From Rhodococcus sp. ARC_M6 (lineage in GTDB: Bacteria > Actinomycetota > Actinomycetes > Mycobacteriales > Mycobacteriaceae): 64,000 bases of DNA. The translations under genes and the position numbers were made by a program. This document shows positions 17,323 to 27,348 of the stretch, one piece after another. Each line of letters starts with the position of its first letter. The stretch's first letter is position 1. The DNA is taken from positions 62,001 to 126,000 of the forward strand of contig NZ_JALGQH010000008.1 of the NCBI RefSeq assembly GCF_022810305.1. The letters run 5' to 3'. The notes under the pieces were generated by a model, which was not told the DNA's origin, did no database searches, and saw nothing but the letters and a program-made list of their open reading frames with translations.

Positions 17323-19871
17323 TGGCACGCTACTCTCGAGCAGATTTGCTTGACGGAGCAGATTGGCGTTGTATCGCAACAGATCCCGGGGTGATGTCGA
17401 ATCCGACCGAGCTGGGCTCGATCACCGGGGAGTGGCACCGGGCGACGGTACCGGGAACGGTGGCGGGAGCGATTCGCGAATCGGACGGACCCGGGTCCGT
17501 TGACGTCACGATGCTCGACACTATGGACTGGTGGTTCGTTACTCGGGTGGCCACGACCGGTGAGGGGTCGTGGCTGCTCCACTTCGACGGACTGACGGCG
17601 TTTGCCGATGTCTGGGTAGACAACACGTTGACCATCTCGTCGGAATCGATGTTCGTTCCCGGTGAAGCGATCGTGACCCGTGATACGACGAGCGGGCGTG
17701 AGATCACGATCGCTATTCGCTTTCATTCTCTGGCAGCGATATTGAGTTCGCGTCGGCCGCGCGGCCGGTGGCGTTCGTCGTTGGTCCGCGATCAAGGGCT
17801 GAGGTGGATACGCACGACCCTGCTGGGGCGAGCGGCAGTGTTTTCCGGAGTTCCCGTTCCGGTGGGTCCGTGGCGAGGCATCCGGTTACTGGATACCCAC
17901 AAGATTGGTGTTGTTTCTCGGTCGCTGGATGCCGGCGTCGACGGCGGCACAGGTCGGGTCGAGATCACGGCGCGGCTCACTGGTGTGCCGAGCGCCCTCG
18001 CGGCCGTCGCCGTCGCTGTCGGTACAGTGCGAGGCTCGCTCACCGTGAAACCTGGCAGAGATGGGTTGACCGAGGTCACCGGTGTCGTCGAGATTCCCGA
18101 GGTGGATCTCTGGTGGCCGCACACCCATGGCGCTCCGCACCGGTACCCGGTGTCGATCGAGGTCGGTGGAAAGGTGTTCGAGCTGGGAAACGTCGGTTTT
18201 CGCAGCCTCGAGGTTGATCGGAGCGGTGGCGGATTTCGCCTGTCGGTCAACGGCATTGACGTGTACTGCCGGGGATCGGTCTGGACGCCTACCGATCCGA
18301 TCTCCTTCCAGTCCGAGACCATGACAACTCAGGTGCTCGAACGGTGCGCCGGCGCCGGTGTGAACATGCTGCGGGTTCCGGGAACCATGGTCTACGAGAG
18401 CGATCATTTCTGGAACGAGTGCGCACGGCTGGGCATTCTCGTCTGGCAGGACGCGATGCTCGCGACACTCGATCCGCCGGACACCGCAGAGTTCTTTGCA
18501 CTGTTCTCGGCTGAGATACGTACGTTTTTCGGGCGCGTCGGTGGCAATCCGGCCCTCGCGGTCTTCTGTGGTGGAAGCGAAACCGAGCAGCAACCGGCCA
18601 TGCTCGGTTTGGTTGATCAGCAGATCTCGGTCATTCACTCTCAGCTGCCGTCGTTGATTGCAGACCTATCACCCCACGTCGAATACGTGACGTCGTCGCC
18701 GTCCGCTCCGCCCGAGTGCGAGGAGTTGGTTACCCACGTCGGTAGCGGTATCGCGCACTACTTCGGAGTGGGTGCGTACCGTCGTCCGCTCGATGACGTG
18801 ACGCGCGCACGAGTGCGATTCGCCGCTGAGTGCTTGGCCTTTGCGATTCCGCCTTCCAACAACGTCATCGAATCCGCATTCGGATCCGTGTCGGCGGCGG
18901 GGCATCATCCGGCGTGGAAAGCTGCAGTACCGCGAGACCACGGGTCGTCGTGGGATTTCGAAGACGTTCGCGATCACTACGTCAAGACGCTGTTCGGCGA
19001 GGATCCGAGCGAGGTGCGCTGGTCCGATCCGGAACGTTATCTCGACCTGGGCCGGGCAGCGATCTGTGAAGCGTTCGGGGCAGTTCTCGGCCACTGGCGC
19101 CGAGCAGATTCCGGATGCGACGGTGCCCTCACCTTGGCACTGATGGATCTCGAACCGGGGCCGGGATGGGGAGTCCTCGACTGGCAAGGCGCCCCCAAAG
19201 CGCCCTGGTATGTGCTTGGGCGCTACTCGAAACCACTGGCTCTCATCGTTACAGACGACGGAATGGACGGGCTTCGTCTCGACGTGCTGAACGAGACTGC
19301 GCAGCCGGTCGTCGGCGAAATCCGCATCCGGGCGCACAGCCGGTCCGGGATCGTTCCGGTGAATGCCGTCGCCCCGGTCAAGATCGAGGCGCACGGAAGC
19401 CAGAGCCTGTCCGTCGACGCCGTGGTGGGACGATTCACCGATCTCACACATGTTTTCAAGTTCGGCCCGCCCAACTACGATGCCGTCACGGTCACCCTCG
19501 AGAACGACGAGGGGACGGTGCTCGAGGAGGTGGTACACCTGTTGGGGAGTGCTGCCCGGCCTCTCGAACGTTCGTTGGGTTTGTCGGCAATCGCACGCTC
19601 GGTCGGCGAGGACGAGTGGGTTGTCGACGTCACGTCCGAAGGTACGGCGCAGTACGTTTCGCTGGACCTGCAAGGCTTTGAGCCGGAGGATTCCTGGTTC
19701 CATCTGGCACCCGGAGGCTCGCGGACAGTGAGGTTGCGCCGCGTTGGTCAAGCGAAGATGGTGATCGGTCGGGTGCGGGCGCTCAACTCACAGGCAAGCG
19801 TGGCGGTCGCGCCGCTGACGGTGGCCGAACATCTTCGAGTATCGACACCGAAGCGGGTTCCGCGTAGATAG
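17322..19871 (+). CDS. Glycoside hydrolase family 2 (beta-mannosidase-like) protein
   Basis: The protein has 849 residues with the GH2 order: jelly-roll domain (HFDGLTAFADVWVDN), two beta-sandwich regions, a TIM barrel beginning about VNGIDVYCRGSVWTPTDP, and C-terminal beta domains. The barrel has WNECARLGILVWQDAM. The likely acid/base is Glu420 in CGGSETEQ and the likely nucleophile Glu503 in RFAAEC, so both catalytic positions seem to be kept. No signal peptide is visible, so it probably acts in the cytosol. ATG at 17322 overlaps the DUF1839 stop; a GTG three bases earlier is possible. A hydrolase at the end of a carrier-protein operon suggests that the product is glycosylated or that the protein transfers a sugar (speculative). 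Confidence 0.75.
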   Translation: MARYSRADLLDGADWRCIATDPGVMSNPTELGSITGEWHRATVPGTVAGAIRESDGPGSVDVTMLDTMDWWFVTRVATTGEGSWLLHFDGLTAFADVWVDNTLTISSESMFVPGEAIVTRDTTSGREITIAIRFHSLAAILSSRRPRGRWRSSLVRDQGLRWIRTTLLGRAAVFSGVPVPVGPWRGIRLLDTHKIGVVSRSLDAGVDGGTGRVEITARLTGVPSALAAVAVAVGTVRGSLTVKPGRDGLTEVTGVVEIPEVDLWWPHTHGAPHRYPVSIEVGGKVFELGNVGFRSLEVDRSGGGFRLSVNGIDVYCRGSVWTPTDPISFQSETMTTQVLERCAGAGVNMLRVPGTMVYESDHFWNECARLGILVWQDAMLATLDPPDTAEFFALFSAEIRTFFGRVGGNPALAVFCGGSETEQQPAMLGLVDQQISVIHSQLPSLIADLSPHVEYVTSSPSAPPECEELVTHVGSGIAHYFGVGAYRRPLDDVTRARVRFAAECLAFAIPPSNNVIESAFGSVSAAGHHPAWKAAVPRDHGSSWDFEDVRDHYVKTLFGEDPSEVRWSDPERYLDLGRAAICEAFGAVLGHWRRADSGCDGALTLALMDLEPGPGWGVLDWQGAPKAPWYVLGRYSKPLALIVTDDGMDGLRLDVLNETAQPVVGEIRIRAHSRSGIVPVNAVAPVKIEAHGSQSLSVDAVVGRFTDLTHVFKFGPPNYDAVTVTLENDEGTVLEEVVHLLGSAARPLERSLGLSAIARSVGEDEWVVDVTSEGTAQYVSLDLQGFEPEDSWFHLAPGGSRTVRLRRVGQAKMVIGRVRALNSQASVAVAPLTVAEHLRVSTPKRVPRR

Positions 19872-19974
19872 GGCGCGCTCGCGGATAGAATCAACTCGGC
19901 GTCACTCACTCTTGGAGCGGGGACGCCCGGGTTGTTCGTCCGCAGCTCGTCGTCACCGCTGAGGAGCGCATTCG

Positions 19975-22900
19975 TTGACTGCCCTGCCGCCCGCTGCCCA
20001 GACTTTGCTTGCCGGACTTGCCGAGGCCGCACTCGCGGACACTGCATTTACTGCGGTGACCGAGGCGATCGGTAGCGCCAGACTCGATATCGTTGCGCCC
20101 AAGCCGGCGAGGCCGTTCATCGCGGCTGCGCTCGCAGCGCACAATCCGGTGCTACTGGTTACTGCGACGGGTCGTGAGGCCGACGATCTGACTGAGGAAC
20201 TCACCGAGATGATCGGGGGTTCCGTCGCGCAGTTCCCGTCTTGGGAAACGTTGCCGCACGAGCGGTTGTCACCGAGCGCCGATACCGTCGGGCGACGCAT
20301 CGAGGTGCTGCGTCGGCTCGCACGTCCGGACGACGCGTCGTACGGCGCTCCATTGCGCGTTGTGGTGACGACGGTGCGCTCGCTGGTTCAGCCGATGGCA
20401 CCCGGGTTGGGGGAGATCGAGCCGATCACTCTGCGCGCCGGCACCGAGATCGACTTCGAATCCGTGCTGGTCCGACTCGTGGAGATGGCGTATACACGCG
20501 TCGATATGGTGGGTAAACGTGGTGAGTTTGCGGTACGCGGAGGCATTCTGGATCTCTTCTCACCGACCGCCGATCATCCCGTTCGAGTTGAATTCTGGGG
20601 TGACGAGGTCTCAGAACTGAGGTATTTCTCCGTAGCCGACCAGCGGTCACTGCCTGATATCGACGTCGACGTCGTGATCGCGCCACCGTGTCGGGAATTG
20701 CTGTTGACACAGGACGTCCGGGATCGGGCAGCGAAGATCGCAGCCGAGAACCAAGCCGACGCGTCGCTCGTGGAAATGCTGGACAAGATCTCGGCAGGCA
20801 TTGCAGTCGAAGGTATGGAAGCTTTGCTGCCGGTGTTGAAACCCGGTGAACTGCAACTACTTTCCGATATTCTTCCGGGTGGAACCCATATCGTCGTGTG
20901 CGATCCGGAGAAGGTGCGCACGCGTGCAACGGATTTGGTTCGAACCGGACAGGAGTTCCTGGAAGCGTCGTGGACTGCGGCATCGATCGGTGGTGCGGCG
21001 CCGCTCGATACTTCCATTCTGGCCGGCGAGTCCGGTCTCGGCGCTTCCGCCTACCGATCGTTGCGTCAGGTACGCGAGTCCGCGGAAGCCGGTGGGCGTC
21101 CGTGGTGGACCATCAGCCCGCTGGCGTCGGGTAACGGCGAAGAACTGGAACTTCCGATTCAGGCGGCCCCACAGATACGTGGATCCGACGACCTCCTGGC
21201 CGAGCTTTTTGTCAGTCTCCGCGCCCATGTGAGCACCGGTGGACGTGCTGCCGTCGTCGTTGCCGGAGCCGGTACCGCAAAGCGCATCTACGAGCGACTC
21301 GGCGAGGCTGAGGTTCCGGCCACGATGCTCGAACCCGGCGCAGTTCCGGCGCGTGGTCAGGTTTCGGTGCTGCGCGGATCGTTGCACGACGGTCTGGTTC
21401 TACACGGCGGTAGCAGTGTGCCCGGGCGGGGCGAGGTGCCGGGAATGGTCGTCGTCACCGAAGCCGACCTCACCGGCAATCGGGTTGCTGCAGTCGGTGA
21501 CGGTAAACGGCTTCCGGCCAAGCGTCGTAACCAGGTGGATCCGCTCGCGCTTGCCGCCGGCGACATGGTTGTTCACGATCAGCACGGTATCGGGCGGTTC
21601 GTGGAGATGGTGGAGCGCACCATCGGCGGCGCGCGACGCGAGTACCTGGTCATCGAATACTCGGCCAGCAAGCGTGGGCAACCCGGCGACCGACTCTTCG
21701 TGCCGATGGAGTCGCTGGATCAACTTTCCCGCTATGTCGGTGGCGAGATGCCGGCGCTCAGCAAACTCGGTGGATCCGACTGGACCAATACAAAAACTAA
21801 GGCACGCAAGGCAGTTCGCGAGATCGCCGGCGAGCTCGTGCAGCTCTATGCTGCGCGTCAGGCAGCCCCCGGGCACGCCTTCGGTCCGGATACACCGTGG
21901 CAGAAGGAACTCGAGGACGCGTTTGCCTTCACCGAGACTGTCGACCAGTTGACGGTAATCAGTGAAGTCAAGGGCGACATGGAAAAACCTGTCCCGATGG
22001 ACCGCGTTGTCATCGGCGACGTCGGATACGGCAAGACGGAGATCGCAGTCCGCGCAGCGTTCAAGGCCGTTCAGGACGGCAAGCAGGTTGCGGTTCTCGT
22101 ACCGACGACTCTGCTTGCGCAGCAGCACCTTCAGACCTTCACCGAGCGGATGGCATCGTTTCCGGTCAAGGTTCGTGGGCTCTCACGCTTCACCGACGCG
22201 CGAGATTCCAAGGAGATCATCGCCGGGATGGCCGAGGGCGAGGTCGACATCGTCATCGGAACACATCGTTTGTTGCAGACTGCCGTCCGCTGGAAGGACC
22301 TCGGTCTGGTCATCGTCGATGAGGAGCAACGGTTCGGCGTCGAACACAAGGAACACATCAAGGCGCTGCGTACCCACGTCGACGTACTGACGATGTCGGC
22401 CACCCCGATCCCTCGTACGCTGGAAATGAGCATGGCGGGCATCCGGGAGATGTCGACAATTCTCACGCCTCCCGAAGAACGGCATCCGATCCTGACCTAC
22501 GTCGGTGCCTATGCGGACAAGCAAGTTGCCGCGGCAATTCGTCGTGAGCTTCTGCGTGACGGTCAGATCTTCTATGTGCACAACCGAGTGAGCTCGATCG
22601 GCAAGGCAGCCAAGAAGATTCGTGAACTCGTTCCGGAGGCTCGTGTCGTGGTCGCGCACGGACAGATGAACGAGGACACTCTCGAGAAGACTGTTCAAGG
22701 ATTCTGGGAGAGAGACTACGACGTCCTGGTTTGTACCACCATCATCGAGACCGGTCTCGATATCTCCAATGCGAACACGCTGATCGTCGAGCGCGCCGAT
22801 TCGCTCGGACTCTCGCAGCTCCACCAGCTGCGAGGCCGGGTGGGGCGTAGCCGTGAACGCGGATACGCGTACTTCCTGTATCCGCCCGAAAAGCCTTTGA

Positions 22901-23619
22901 CCGAAACGGCCTACGACCGCCTGGCCACCATTTCGCAGAACTCCGATCTCGGTGCCGGCATGGCTGTCGCCATGAAGGACCTCGAAATCCGCGGCGCCGG
23001 CAACGTTCTCGGTGCCGAGCAGTCCGGTCACGTTGCCGGCGTCGGTTTCGACCTCTACGTGCGGTTGGTCGGCGAAGCAGTCGAGGCGTATCGGGCAGCT
23101 GCAGACGGACGCCCCATCACCACCGACGATGCGCCCAAGGAAGTCCGCATCGACCTTCCCGTCGATGCGCATATTCCGCCGGATTACGTCACCAGTGATC
23201 GGCTCAGGCTCGAGGGCTACCGGAAGATTGCTGCCGCAACGGATTCCGACGGCATCGCCGGGGTGGTCGAGGAACTCGTCGACCGTTACGGACCGATACC
23301 GGAAGAAGTCCGACGTCTTGTGTCTGTGGCGAAGCTGCGGCTACTGGCTCGTGAGTACCAGCTCGAAGAGATCGCGGTCACGGGTACACAGATCAAGGTT
23401 GCGCCGATGGCGTTGCCGGATTCCAAGCAGATCAGGCTCAAACGGATCTATCCGAGCGCGCAGTACCGGGCTACCACGGGTTTGGTGCAGTTGCCGATGC
23501 CGCGAACCGGTGGTGTCGGTTCCGATCGTCTGCGCGACGTGGAACTGTTGCAGTACATCGCGGACTTCATCCTGGCCATCGATGGTCGGGCAGCCGGCGC
23601 TGTTGTCATGGAGGCTTGA
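19975..23619 (+). CDS. mfd: Transcription-repair coupling factor
   Basis: Removes stalled RNA polymerase and recruits UvrA. The protein has 1214 residues, typical for actinobacteria. It has the UvrB-homology N-terminal part ([25 protein letters not shown]), the polymerase-interacting domain ([17 protein letters not shown], around residue 530), and the translocase with Walker [17 protein letters not shown] near residue 680, DEEQRFG near 781, [15 protein letters not shown] and the second RecA lobe [15 protein letters not shown] / [17 protein letters not shown]. The TTG start at 19975 is supported by GAGGAG ten bases upstream. Confidence 0.97.
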   Translation: MTALPPAAQTLLAGLAEAALADTAFTAVTEAIGSARLDIVAPKPARPFIAAALAAHNPVLLVTATGREADDLTEELTEMIGGSVAQFPSWETLPHERLSPSADTVGRRIEVLRRLARPDDASYGAPLRVVVTTVRSLVQPMAPGLGEIEPITLRAGTEIDFESVLVRLVEMAYTRVDMVGKRGEFAVRGGILDLFSPTADHPVRVEFWGDEVSELRYFSVADQRSLPDIDVDVVIAPPCRELLLTQDVRDRAAKIAAENQADASLVEMLDKISAGIAVEGMEALLPVLKPGELQLLSDILPGGTHIVVCDPEKVRTRATDLVRTGQEFLEASWTAASIGGAAPLDTSILAGESGLGASAYRSLRQVRESAEAGGRPWWTISPLASGNGEELELPIQAAPQIRGSDDLLAELFVSLRAHVSTGGRAAVVVAGAGTAKRIYERLGEAEVPATMLEPGAVPARGQVSVLRGSLHDGLVLHGGSSVPGRGEVPGMVVVTEADLTGNRVAAVGDGKRLPAKRRNQVDPLALAAGDMVVHDQHGIGRFVEMVERTIGGARREYLVIEYSASKRGQPGDRLFVPMESLDQLSRYVGGEMPALSKLGGSDWTNTKTKARKAVREIAGELVQLYAARQAAPGHAFGPDTPWQKELEDAFAFTETVDQLTVISEVKGDMEKPVPMDRVVIGDVGYGKTEIAVRAAFKAVQDGKQVAVLVPTTLLAQQHLQTFTERMASFPVKVRGLSRFTDARDSKEIIAGMAEGEVDIVIGTHRLLQTAVRWKDLGLVIVDEEQRFGVEHKEHIKALRTHVDVLTMSATPIPRTLEMSMAGIREMSTILTPPEERHPILTYVGAYADKQVAAAIRRELLRDGQIFYVHNRVSSIGKAAKKIRELVPEARVVVAHGQMNEDTLEKTVQGFWERDYDVLVCTTIIETGLDISNANTLIVERADSLGLSQLHQLRGRVGRSRERGYAYFLYPPEKPLTETAYDRLATISQNSDLGAGMAVAMKDLEIRGAGNVLGAEQSGHVAGVGFDLYVRLVGEAVEAYRAAADGRPITTDDAPKEVRIDLPVDAHIPPDYVTSDRLRLEGYRKIAAATDSDGIAGVVEELVDRYGPIPEEVRRLVSVAKLRLLAREYQLEEIAVTGTQIKVAPMALPDSKQIRLKRIYPSAQYRATTGLVQLPMPRTGGVGSDRLRDVELLQYIADFILAIDGRAAGAVVMEA

Positions 23620-23625
23620 GCGCAC

Positions 23626-24453
23626 GTGACCGATGTTTCTACTGTCGTTCTGCTCGATCCATTGCGGCCGGATGTTGTTCCGATCGAAGCGGTTTCGTTC
23701 TTGGCTGGGCCCGTCCGGATCGACGACACGGTGCCGGAACCGGTTCGGATAGCACTACCTGATTCCACTGCCGGTGCTGCGGTGATCGTAATGATGGACG
23801 GCGACGGACCTCGGATTGCAGCCTTGGCGGCGTCGGGTGCTCGGATAGTGCGTGCAGCGCCGGTTCACGGAGACAGATTGGTGGAAGCGGCTTCCATTAT
23901 GGACCGGTTGTGGAAGCGCGGCGGGTGGGAAGCTACGCAGACCCACGAGAGTCTCTCGGTCTATCTCGTGGAGGAGACGTACGAGGTGCTCGACGCCATC
24001 CTCAGCGGCGACGAGACGGACCTTCGGGAGGAACTCGGTGACCTTCTGCTTCAGGTGCTGTTCCATTCGCGTATCGCGCAAGCACATGGTGTCTTCGAGT
24101 TAGACGACGTCGCCGGCGCGCTGATCGACAAGTTGGTTCACCGCAGTCCGCATTTGATGAGTTCCGGTGTGGTGGACATTGCTGAGCAGGAGTTGGCGTG
24201 GGAGCGACTCAAGGATGCGGAGAAGGCCCGTGCGTCGTCGATGGACGGCATCGCCAAGTCGCAACCGCCGAGACTTCTGGCGGAGAAGGTGATGCTTCGG
24301 GCGGCTCGAGCGGGAGTGACGGAGATCATTGCCGAAGCGGGGCTCGAAGGCTTGGTCGAGCGGTGCCGAGAAGCCGATACAGCGCTGGCAGATGCCCTCG
24401 ACCTGCTGATCGCCGAAGTCCGCAACTGGGAGACGCAACAGTCTCGTACGTAG
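23626..24453 (+). CDS. mazG: Nucleoside triphosphate pyrophosphohydrolase MazG
   Basis: Cleans up NTPs, including oxidised ones, by hydrolysis to NMP and pyrophosphate. The protein has 275 residues. An N-terminal extension of about 95 residues is followed by the MazG core: TQTHESLSVYLVEETYEVLDAI (EExxE metal site) and LREELGDLLLQVLFHSRIAQ (ExxD), then FELDDVAGALIDKLVHRSPH. The GTG start lies 6 bases after mfd, giving the conserved mfd-mazG pair. Confidence 0.93.
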   Translation: MTDVSTVVLLDPLRPDVVPIEAVSFLAGPVRIDDTVPEPVRIALPDSTAGAAVIVMMDGDGPRIAALAASGARIVRAAPVHGDRLVEAASIMDRLWKRGGWEATQTHESLSVYLVEETYEVLDAILSGDETDLREELGDLLLQVLFHSRIAQAHGVFELDDVAGALIDKLVHRSPHLMSSGVVDIAEQELAWERLKDAEKARASSMDGIAKSQPPRLLAEKVMLRAARAGVTEIIAEAGLEGLVERCREADTALADALDLLIAEVRNWETQQSRT

Positions 24454-24531
24454 CAGGTTTTGTGCCGTACGTCCGTGATTCCTGGTAATTAGTTGGCAAT
24501 CTCTCGGTTACTCGGCGCTCTCGAGTGCACT

Positions 24532-24556
24532 GCAAACAAACCTGAGGTATGTTTGC
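24532..24556. promoter_or_regulatory. Butyrolactone-receptor-type operator (candidate c, best match)
   Basis: The left arm GCAAACAAACC (24532-24542) and right arm GGTATGTTTGC (24546-24556) are reverse complements at 10 of 11 positions around a TGA spacer. It stands about 240 bp before the first exopolysaccharide gene and is the clearest of four equally spaced copies in the window. Confidence 0.75.
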
Positions 24557-24658
24557 GTACGGGAAGAGCGTAATGAGGTCGAATTTTGCAGGAATTGGCC
24601 CCTGGTCAGCAGTTTGACGAAGGGGTTGGTGGGGGAATTTTACTAGCGTCAGTCGACG

Positions 24659-24695
24659 CCAGGCACGGCAACCGGCGGGGTGTTGCCGTTCCTGG
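24659..24695 (+). promoter_or_regulatory. Strong hairpin in the exopolysaccharide leader (attenuator or mazG terminator)
   Basis: The inner arms ACGGCAAC (24665-24672) and GTTGCCGT (24682-24689) pair fully, and CCAGG/CCTGG extends the stem across one C-T mismatch, with a 9-base loop. No T-run follows. It lies between the operator at 24532 and the gene at 24798. Confidence 0.5.
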
Positions 24696-24797
24696 ATCCC
24701 ACAGTTGGTTAATGATCAGCGATTTCTGGAGAAAGGCCCGATACGGCCCGCGACTCAACCCGCGACACCAATCGATGACAAGAAAGACTGATGACCA

Positions 24798-26279
24798 ATG
24801 AGCGTTCATGCTGAGGTGGGGATCCAGCCGACGGCACTGCGGAATTCGGCTGATCTGAGTCGAGACTGGCGGCGTGCGTATCGGCGCAGAATTGCGATCA
24901 CCGACTCTGTCACCGTAATTTTTGTGATTGCGCTCGCGCAGTTCGGCAGTGTTTGGCCCCATCCTTTCGAGTGGCTGACTCCGCTCAAGGTTGTTGCATC
25001 CGTTTTGCTCGGTGCGCTGTGGATGATCACGCTTTCGCGGGGTCGTAGTCGCCACCAAGCGATGTTGGGAGAAGGTGGCGACGAATACGAGCGTGTTCTG
25101 ATGGCGACAGGTCAGGTATTCGGGCTTGGCGCACTAATCGGTATCGTTCTCGGCGTCGAAATTGCGCGAAGTTACCTCATGATCGCACTGCCTCTCGGCT
25201 TGGGTGCCTTGCTTCTCGGCCGGTACCTTTGGCGTCGGGATATTCGAAACAAGCGGGCGTCCGGGCAATGCCGCAACGCGGTTCTGCTGGTCGGTGGGCA
25301 TGCCTCTGTTGTTGCCACTACGCGTTCATTTGCGCGAGCAGCGTCGGCAGGATACGACGTCGTGGGTACCTGCATTCCGCGCCGCGCAACTGTGCTCGAT
25401 GATCACATCATGGTCGACGGTGTACATGTTCCGGTGTTAGGCAACGAATTTGAAGTGATCGAGGCCATGCGGGCGTGCAACGCAGACACAGTCATCGTGA
25501 CTGGCACCGAGGATCTCGGCCAGGTCGGAATCCGCAAACTGATGTGGGATCTGGAAGCAGAAGGTGTGGATCTCGTTGTTTCGCCGGTCATGGCGGATGT
25601 TTCCAAGGCCCGACTGATGTTTAGGCCCGTAGCCGGGCTGCCGCTCATTCACGTCGAGCGGCCACGTTACGAAGGCGCAAACCGTTGGGCACCAGCAATT
25701 TTCGACACCATATTCTCGGTTTTGATGATCCTGCTTGTAGCGCCCGTCATGATTGCAGCGGCAGTCGCCGTCAAGTTCACATCGAAAGGCTCGGTTTTCT
25801 ACAAGGCAGAGCGCATCGGGCTGAACGGGAAACCGTTTCCCATGTACAAGTTTCGGACGATGGTCGCCGGTGCCGATCAGCAGGTTGTCGATCTGATGGG
25901 CGACAACGAGGGTGCGGGCGGTGTGCTCTTCAAGATGCGCGAAGATCCGCGTATCACACCGATCGGCAAGATTCTCCGCCGGTTGAGCATCGACGAACTC
26001 CCACAGTTCTTCAATGTTGTTCGCGGCGAAATGAGCGTAGTGGGTCCGCGTCCACCACTTCGACGTGAAGTCGAGATGTACGACGACGAGGTGTCTCGCC
26101 GTTTGTTCGTGAAACCCGGTATTACCGGACTGTGGCAGGTCAGCGGCCGTAGTGATCTCTCGTGGGAAGAATCGGTTCGTCTGGATTCCTCGTACGTCGA
26201 GAACTGGTCAGCGGCACAAGATCTTTCGATCATCGCACGTACGGTGTCAGCAGTGGTTCGCAGTGATGGAGCCTACTGA
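24798..26279 (+). CDS. Polyprenyl-phosphate sugar phosphotransferase (priming glycosyltransferase of exopolysaccharide)
   Basis: The protein has 493 residues. The N-terminal half carries four or five membrane helices (IFVIALAQFG, VVASVLLGALWMITL, VFGLGALIGIVLGV, MIALPLGLGALLL) and a Rossmann-like segment (AVLLVGGHASVVATTRSF). The C-terminal half is the bacterial sugar transferase domain: a further helix (FDTIFSVLMILLVAPVM), FYKAERIGLNGKPFPMYKFRTM, ELPQFFNVVRGEMSVVGPRPP and KPGITGLWQVSGRSDLSW. It should load the first sugar 1-phosphate onto undecaprenyl or decaprenyl phosphate. It is the first gene after the operator at 24532 and probably the head of the locus. Confidence 0.9.
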   Translation: MSVHAEVGIQPTALRNSADLSRDWRRAYRRRIAITDSVTVIFVIALAQFGSVWPHPFEWLTPLKVVASVLLGALWMITLSRGRSRHQAMLGEGGDEYERVLMATGQVFGLGALIGIVLGVEIARSYLMIALPLGLGALLLGRYLWRRDIRNKRASGQCRNAVLLVGGHASVVATTRSFARAASAGYDVVGTCIPRRATVLDDHIMVDGVHVPVLGNEFEVIEAMRACNADTVIVTGTEDLGQVGIRKLMWDLEAEGVDLVVSPVMADVSKARLMFRPVAGLPLIHVERPRYEGANRWAPAIFDTIFSVLMILLVAPVMIAAAVAVKFTSKGSVFYKAERIGLNGKPFPMYKFRTMVAGADQQVVDLMGDNEGAGGVLFKMREDPRITPIGKILRRLSIDELPQFFNVVRGEMSVVGPRPPLRREVEMYDDEVSRRLFVKPGITGLWQVSGRSDLSWEESVRLDSSYVENWSAAQDLSIIARTVSAVVRSDGAY

Positions 26280-26358
26280 ACCGGTTGGGTTCAATCCTGC
26301 AGTTGTCGATAGTCTCGCGTGACTTGTATTGAAGGAGCAGATTATCGGCGGATGGCAG

Positions 26359-27123
26359 ATGCCGCGCACCGGGTCCGGTCTCGCTGGACTACGGGATGCA
26401 TACGGGCAAAACATGTCTGGACTCATTCCTGCGACGGGCATTCACATCGTCGACGACGGGTGGTGGCTCGCGCTTACCGGCGTGCCTGATCCGAGTTACA
26501 ACCTTGCGTTGATCCATGGGAGCGACGTACGCAAGAATACGTCGGATGTCATCGAGCGTATTCTTGCCGAAAAACATCGCTCTGTGATCATGCTCGCCGG
26601 CTTAGGTCTGGGTGCAGGAACGGTCTTGTCGGATGCAGGCTGGGTCTGTGTCGGATCGAGTTCCCTACGGATGCTGCCGAATTCACCGTCGGAATTAGAT
26701 CCGCAAGTCAAGGTTCTGGACGAGGAAGAACTGGGTGCCGCACGCGGGCTGGTCGGGGAAATCTTCAATGTGGATCCCGCATCCGCTGCGCTTGTATACA
26801 CAGCGTCGAGTAGTGAAGGGCATTCTCGGAGATCGGTTATCGGATTGGTCGAAGACGGAGCCCTGCAAGCGGCAGCGATGTTGTCCTTCGGGCACCCGAT
26901 CAGTACCGGTTGGGCAGGTGGTACTCGCCCAACGAGTCAGCGGCGAGGGCACGGTATGCGCGTCTTGCAGCAAGCGAGTGCAATTGCGTTCGCGGAGGTA
27001 GGCGAGGGCTCTTTGTGTTTCCTCGCGAGCGACGCAAGCAACCGCTTGTACGACGTGGCCGGCGCCGAGATCGTCGAGTACTGGCAGATGTGGTCCAGAC
27101 CTCGATGGCTGTTGGGCAGCTGA
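26359..27123 (+). CDS. GNAT-like N-acetyltransferase, putative
   Basis: The protein has about 254 residues from ATG 26359 (TTG at 26329 would add ten). The C-terminal half has the GNAT shape: ALVYTASSSEGHSRRSVIGLVEDGALQAAAML, then TRPTSQRRGHGMRVLQQASAIAFAEVGEG, where QRRGHG matches the acetyl-CoA-binding R/QxxGxG loop, and a final CFLASDASNRLYDVAGAEIV strand-helix. The N-terminal half is not recognisable. AAGGAG at 26333-26338 precedes neither start at the ideal distance. The substrate is unknown; its place after the priming transferase suggests modification of a sugar intermediate. Assignment rests mostly on the loop motif. Confidence 0.6.
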   Translation: MPRTGSGLAGLRDAYGQNMSGLIPATGIHIVDDGWWLALTGVPDPSYNLALIHGSDVRKNTSDVIERILAEKHRSVIMLAGLGLGAGTVLSDAGWVCVGSSSLRMLPNSPSELDPQVKVLDEEELGAARGLVGEIFNVDPASAALVYTASSSEGHSRRSVIGLVEDGALQAAAMLSFGHPISTGWAGGTRPTSQRRGHGMRVLQQASAIAFAEVGEGSLCFLASDASNRLYDVAGAEIVEYWQMWSRPRWLLGS

Positions 27124-27348
27124 CACTGGCCACTCCTACGTGCTGGAGCCTTCGCTCAGCAGTCTTCGAAGATGGATAAGTCGAGTTTGCCAGTCCTGCA
27201 GATAGCTTTGAAGACTACGTTGATTCGAGGCTGCTGGAGCGGTGAGAGAAGATATCGCTTTGCAAGGCCCGCACTTTGGTGTTACTTTTTACTCGATTGA
27301 ACGCAATCTATTAATTGTCCGTTTTGTGGCGAGGTGGCTGGGGGTTTC

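Larger units (their letters stand above)
24454..24797. other. 344-bp intergenic region: promoter and leader of the exopolysaccharide locus
   Basis: No credible gene is present. It contains the best palindromic operator (24532-24556) and a strong hairpin (24659-24695), leaving roughly 100 bp of unstructured leader before the priming transferase. Mazg ends just before it, so the hairpin could also serve as its terminator. Confidence 0.6.

Noticed and set aside
16183-17379. 398-codon frame opposite DUF1839
   Set aside because: It spans several coupled sense genes and shows no recognisable domain.
18669-19751. 360-codon frame opposite the GH2-like gene
   Set aside because: No domain and no ribosome site; the sense frame has GH2 catalytic motifs.
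24659-24695. Cyclic di-GMP riboswitch in the EPS leader
   Set aside because: The leader lacks the conserved riboswitch core; only a simple hairpin is present.
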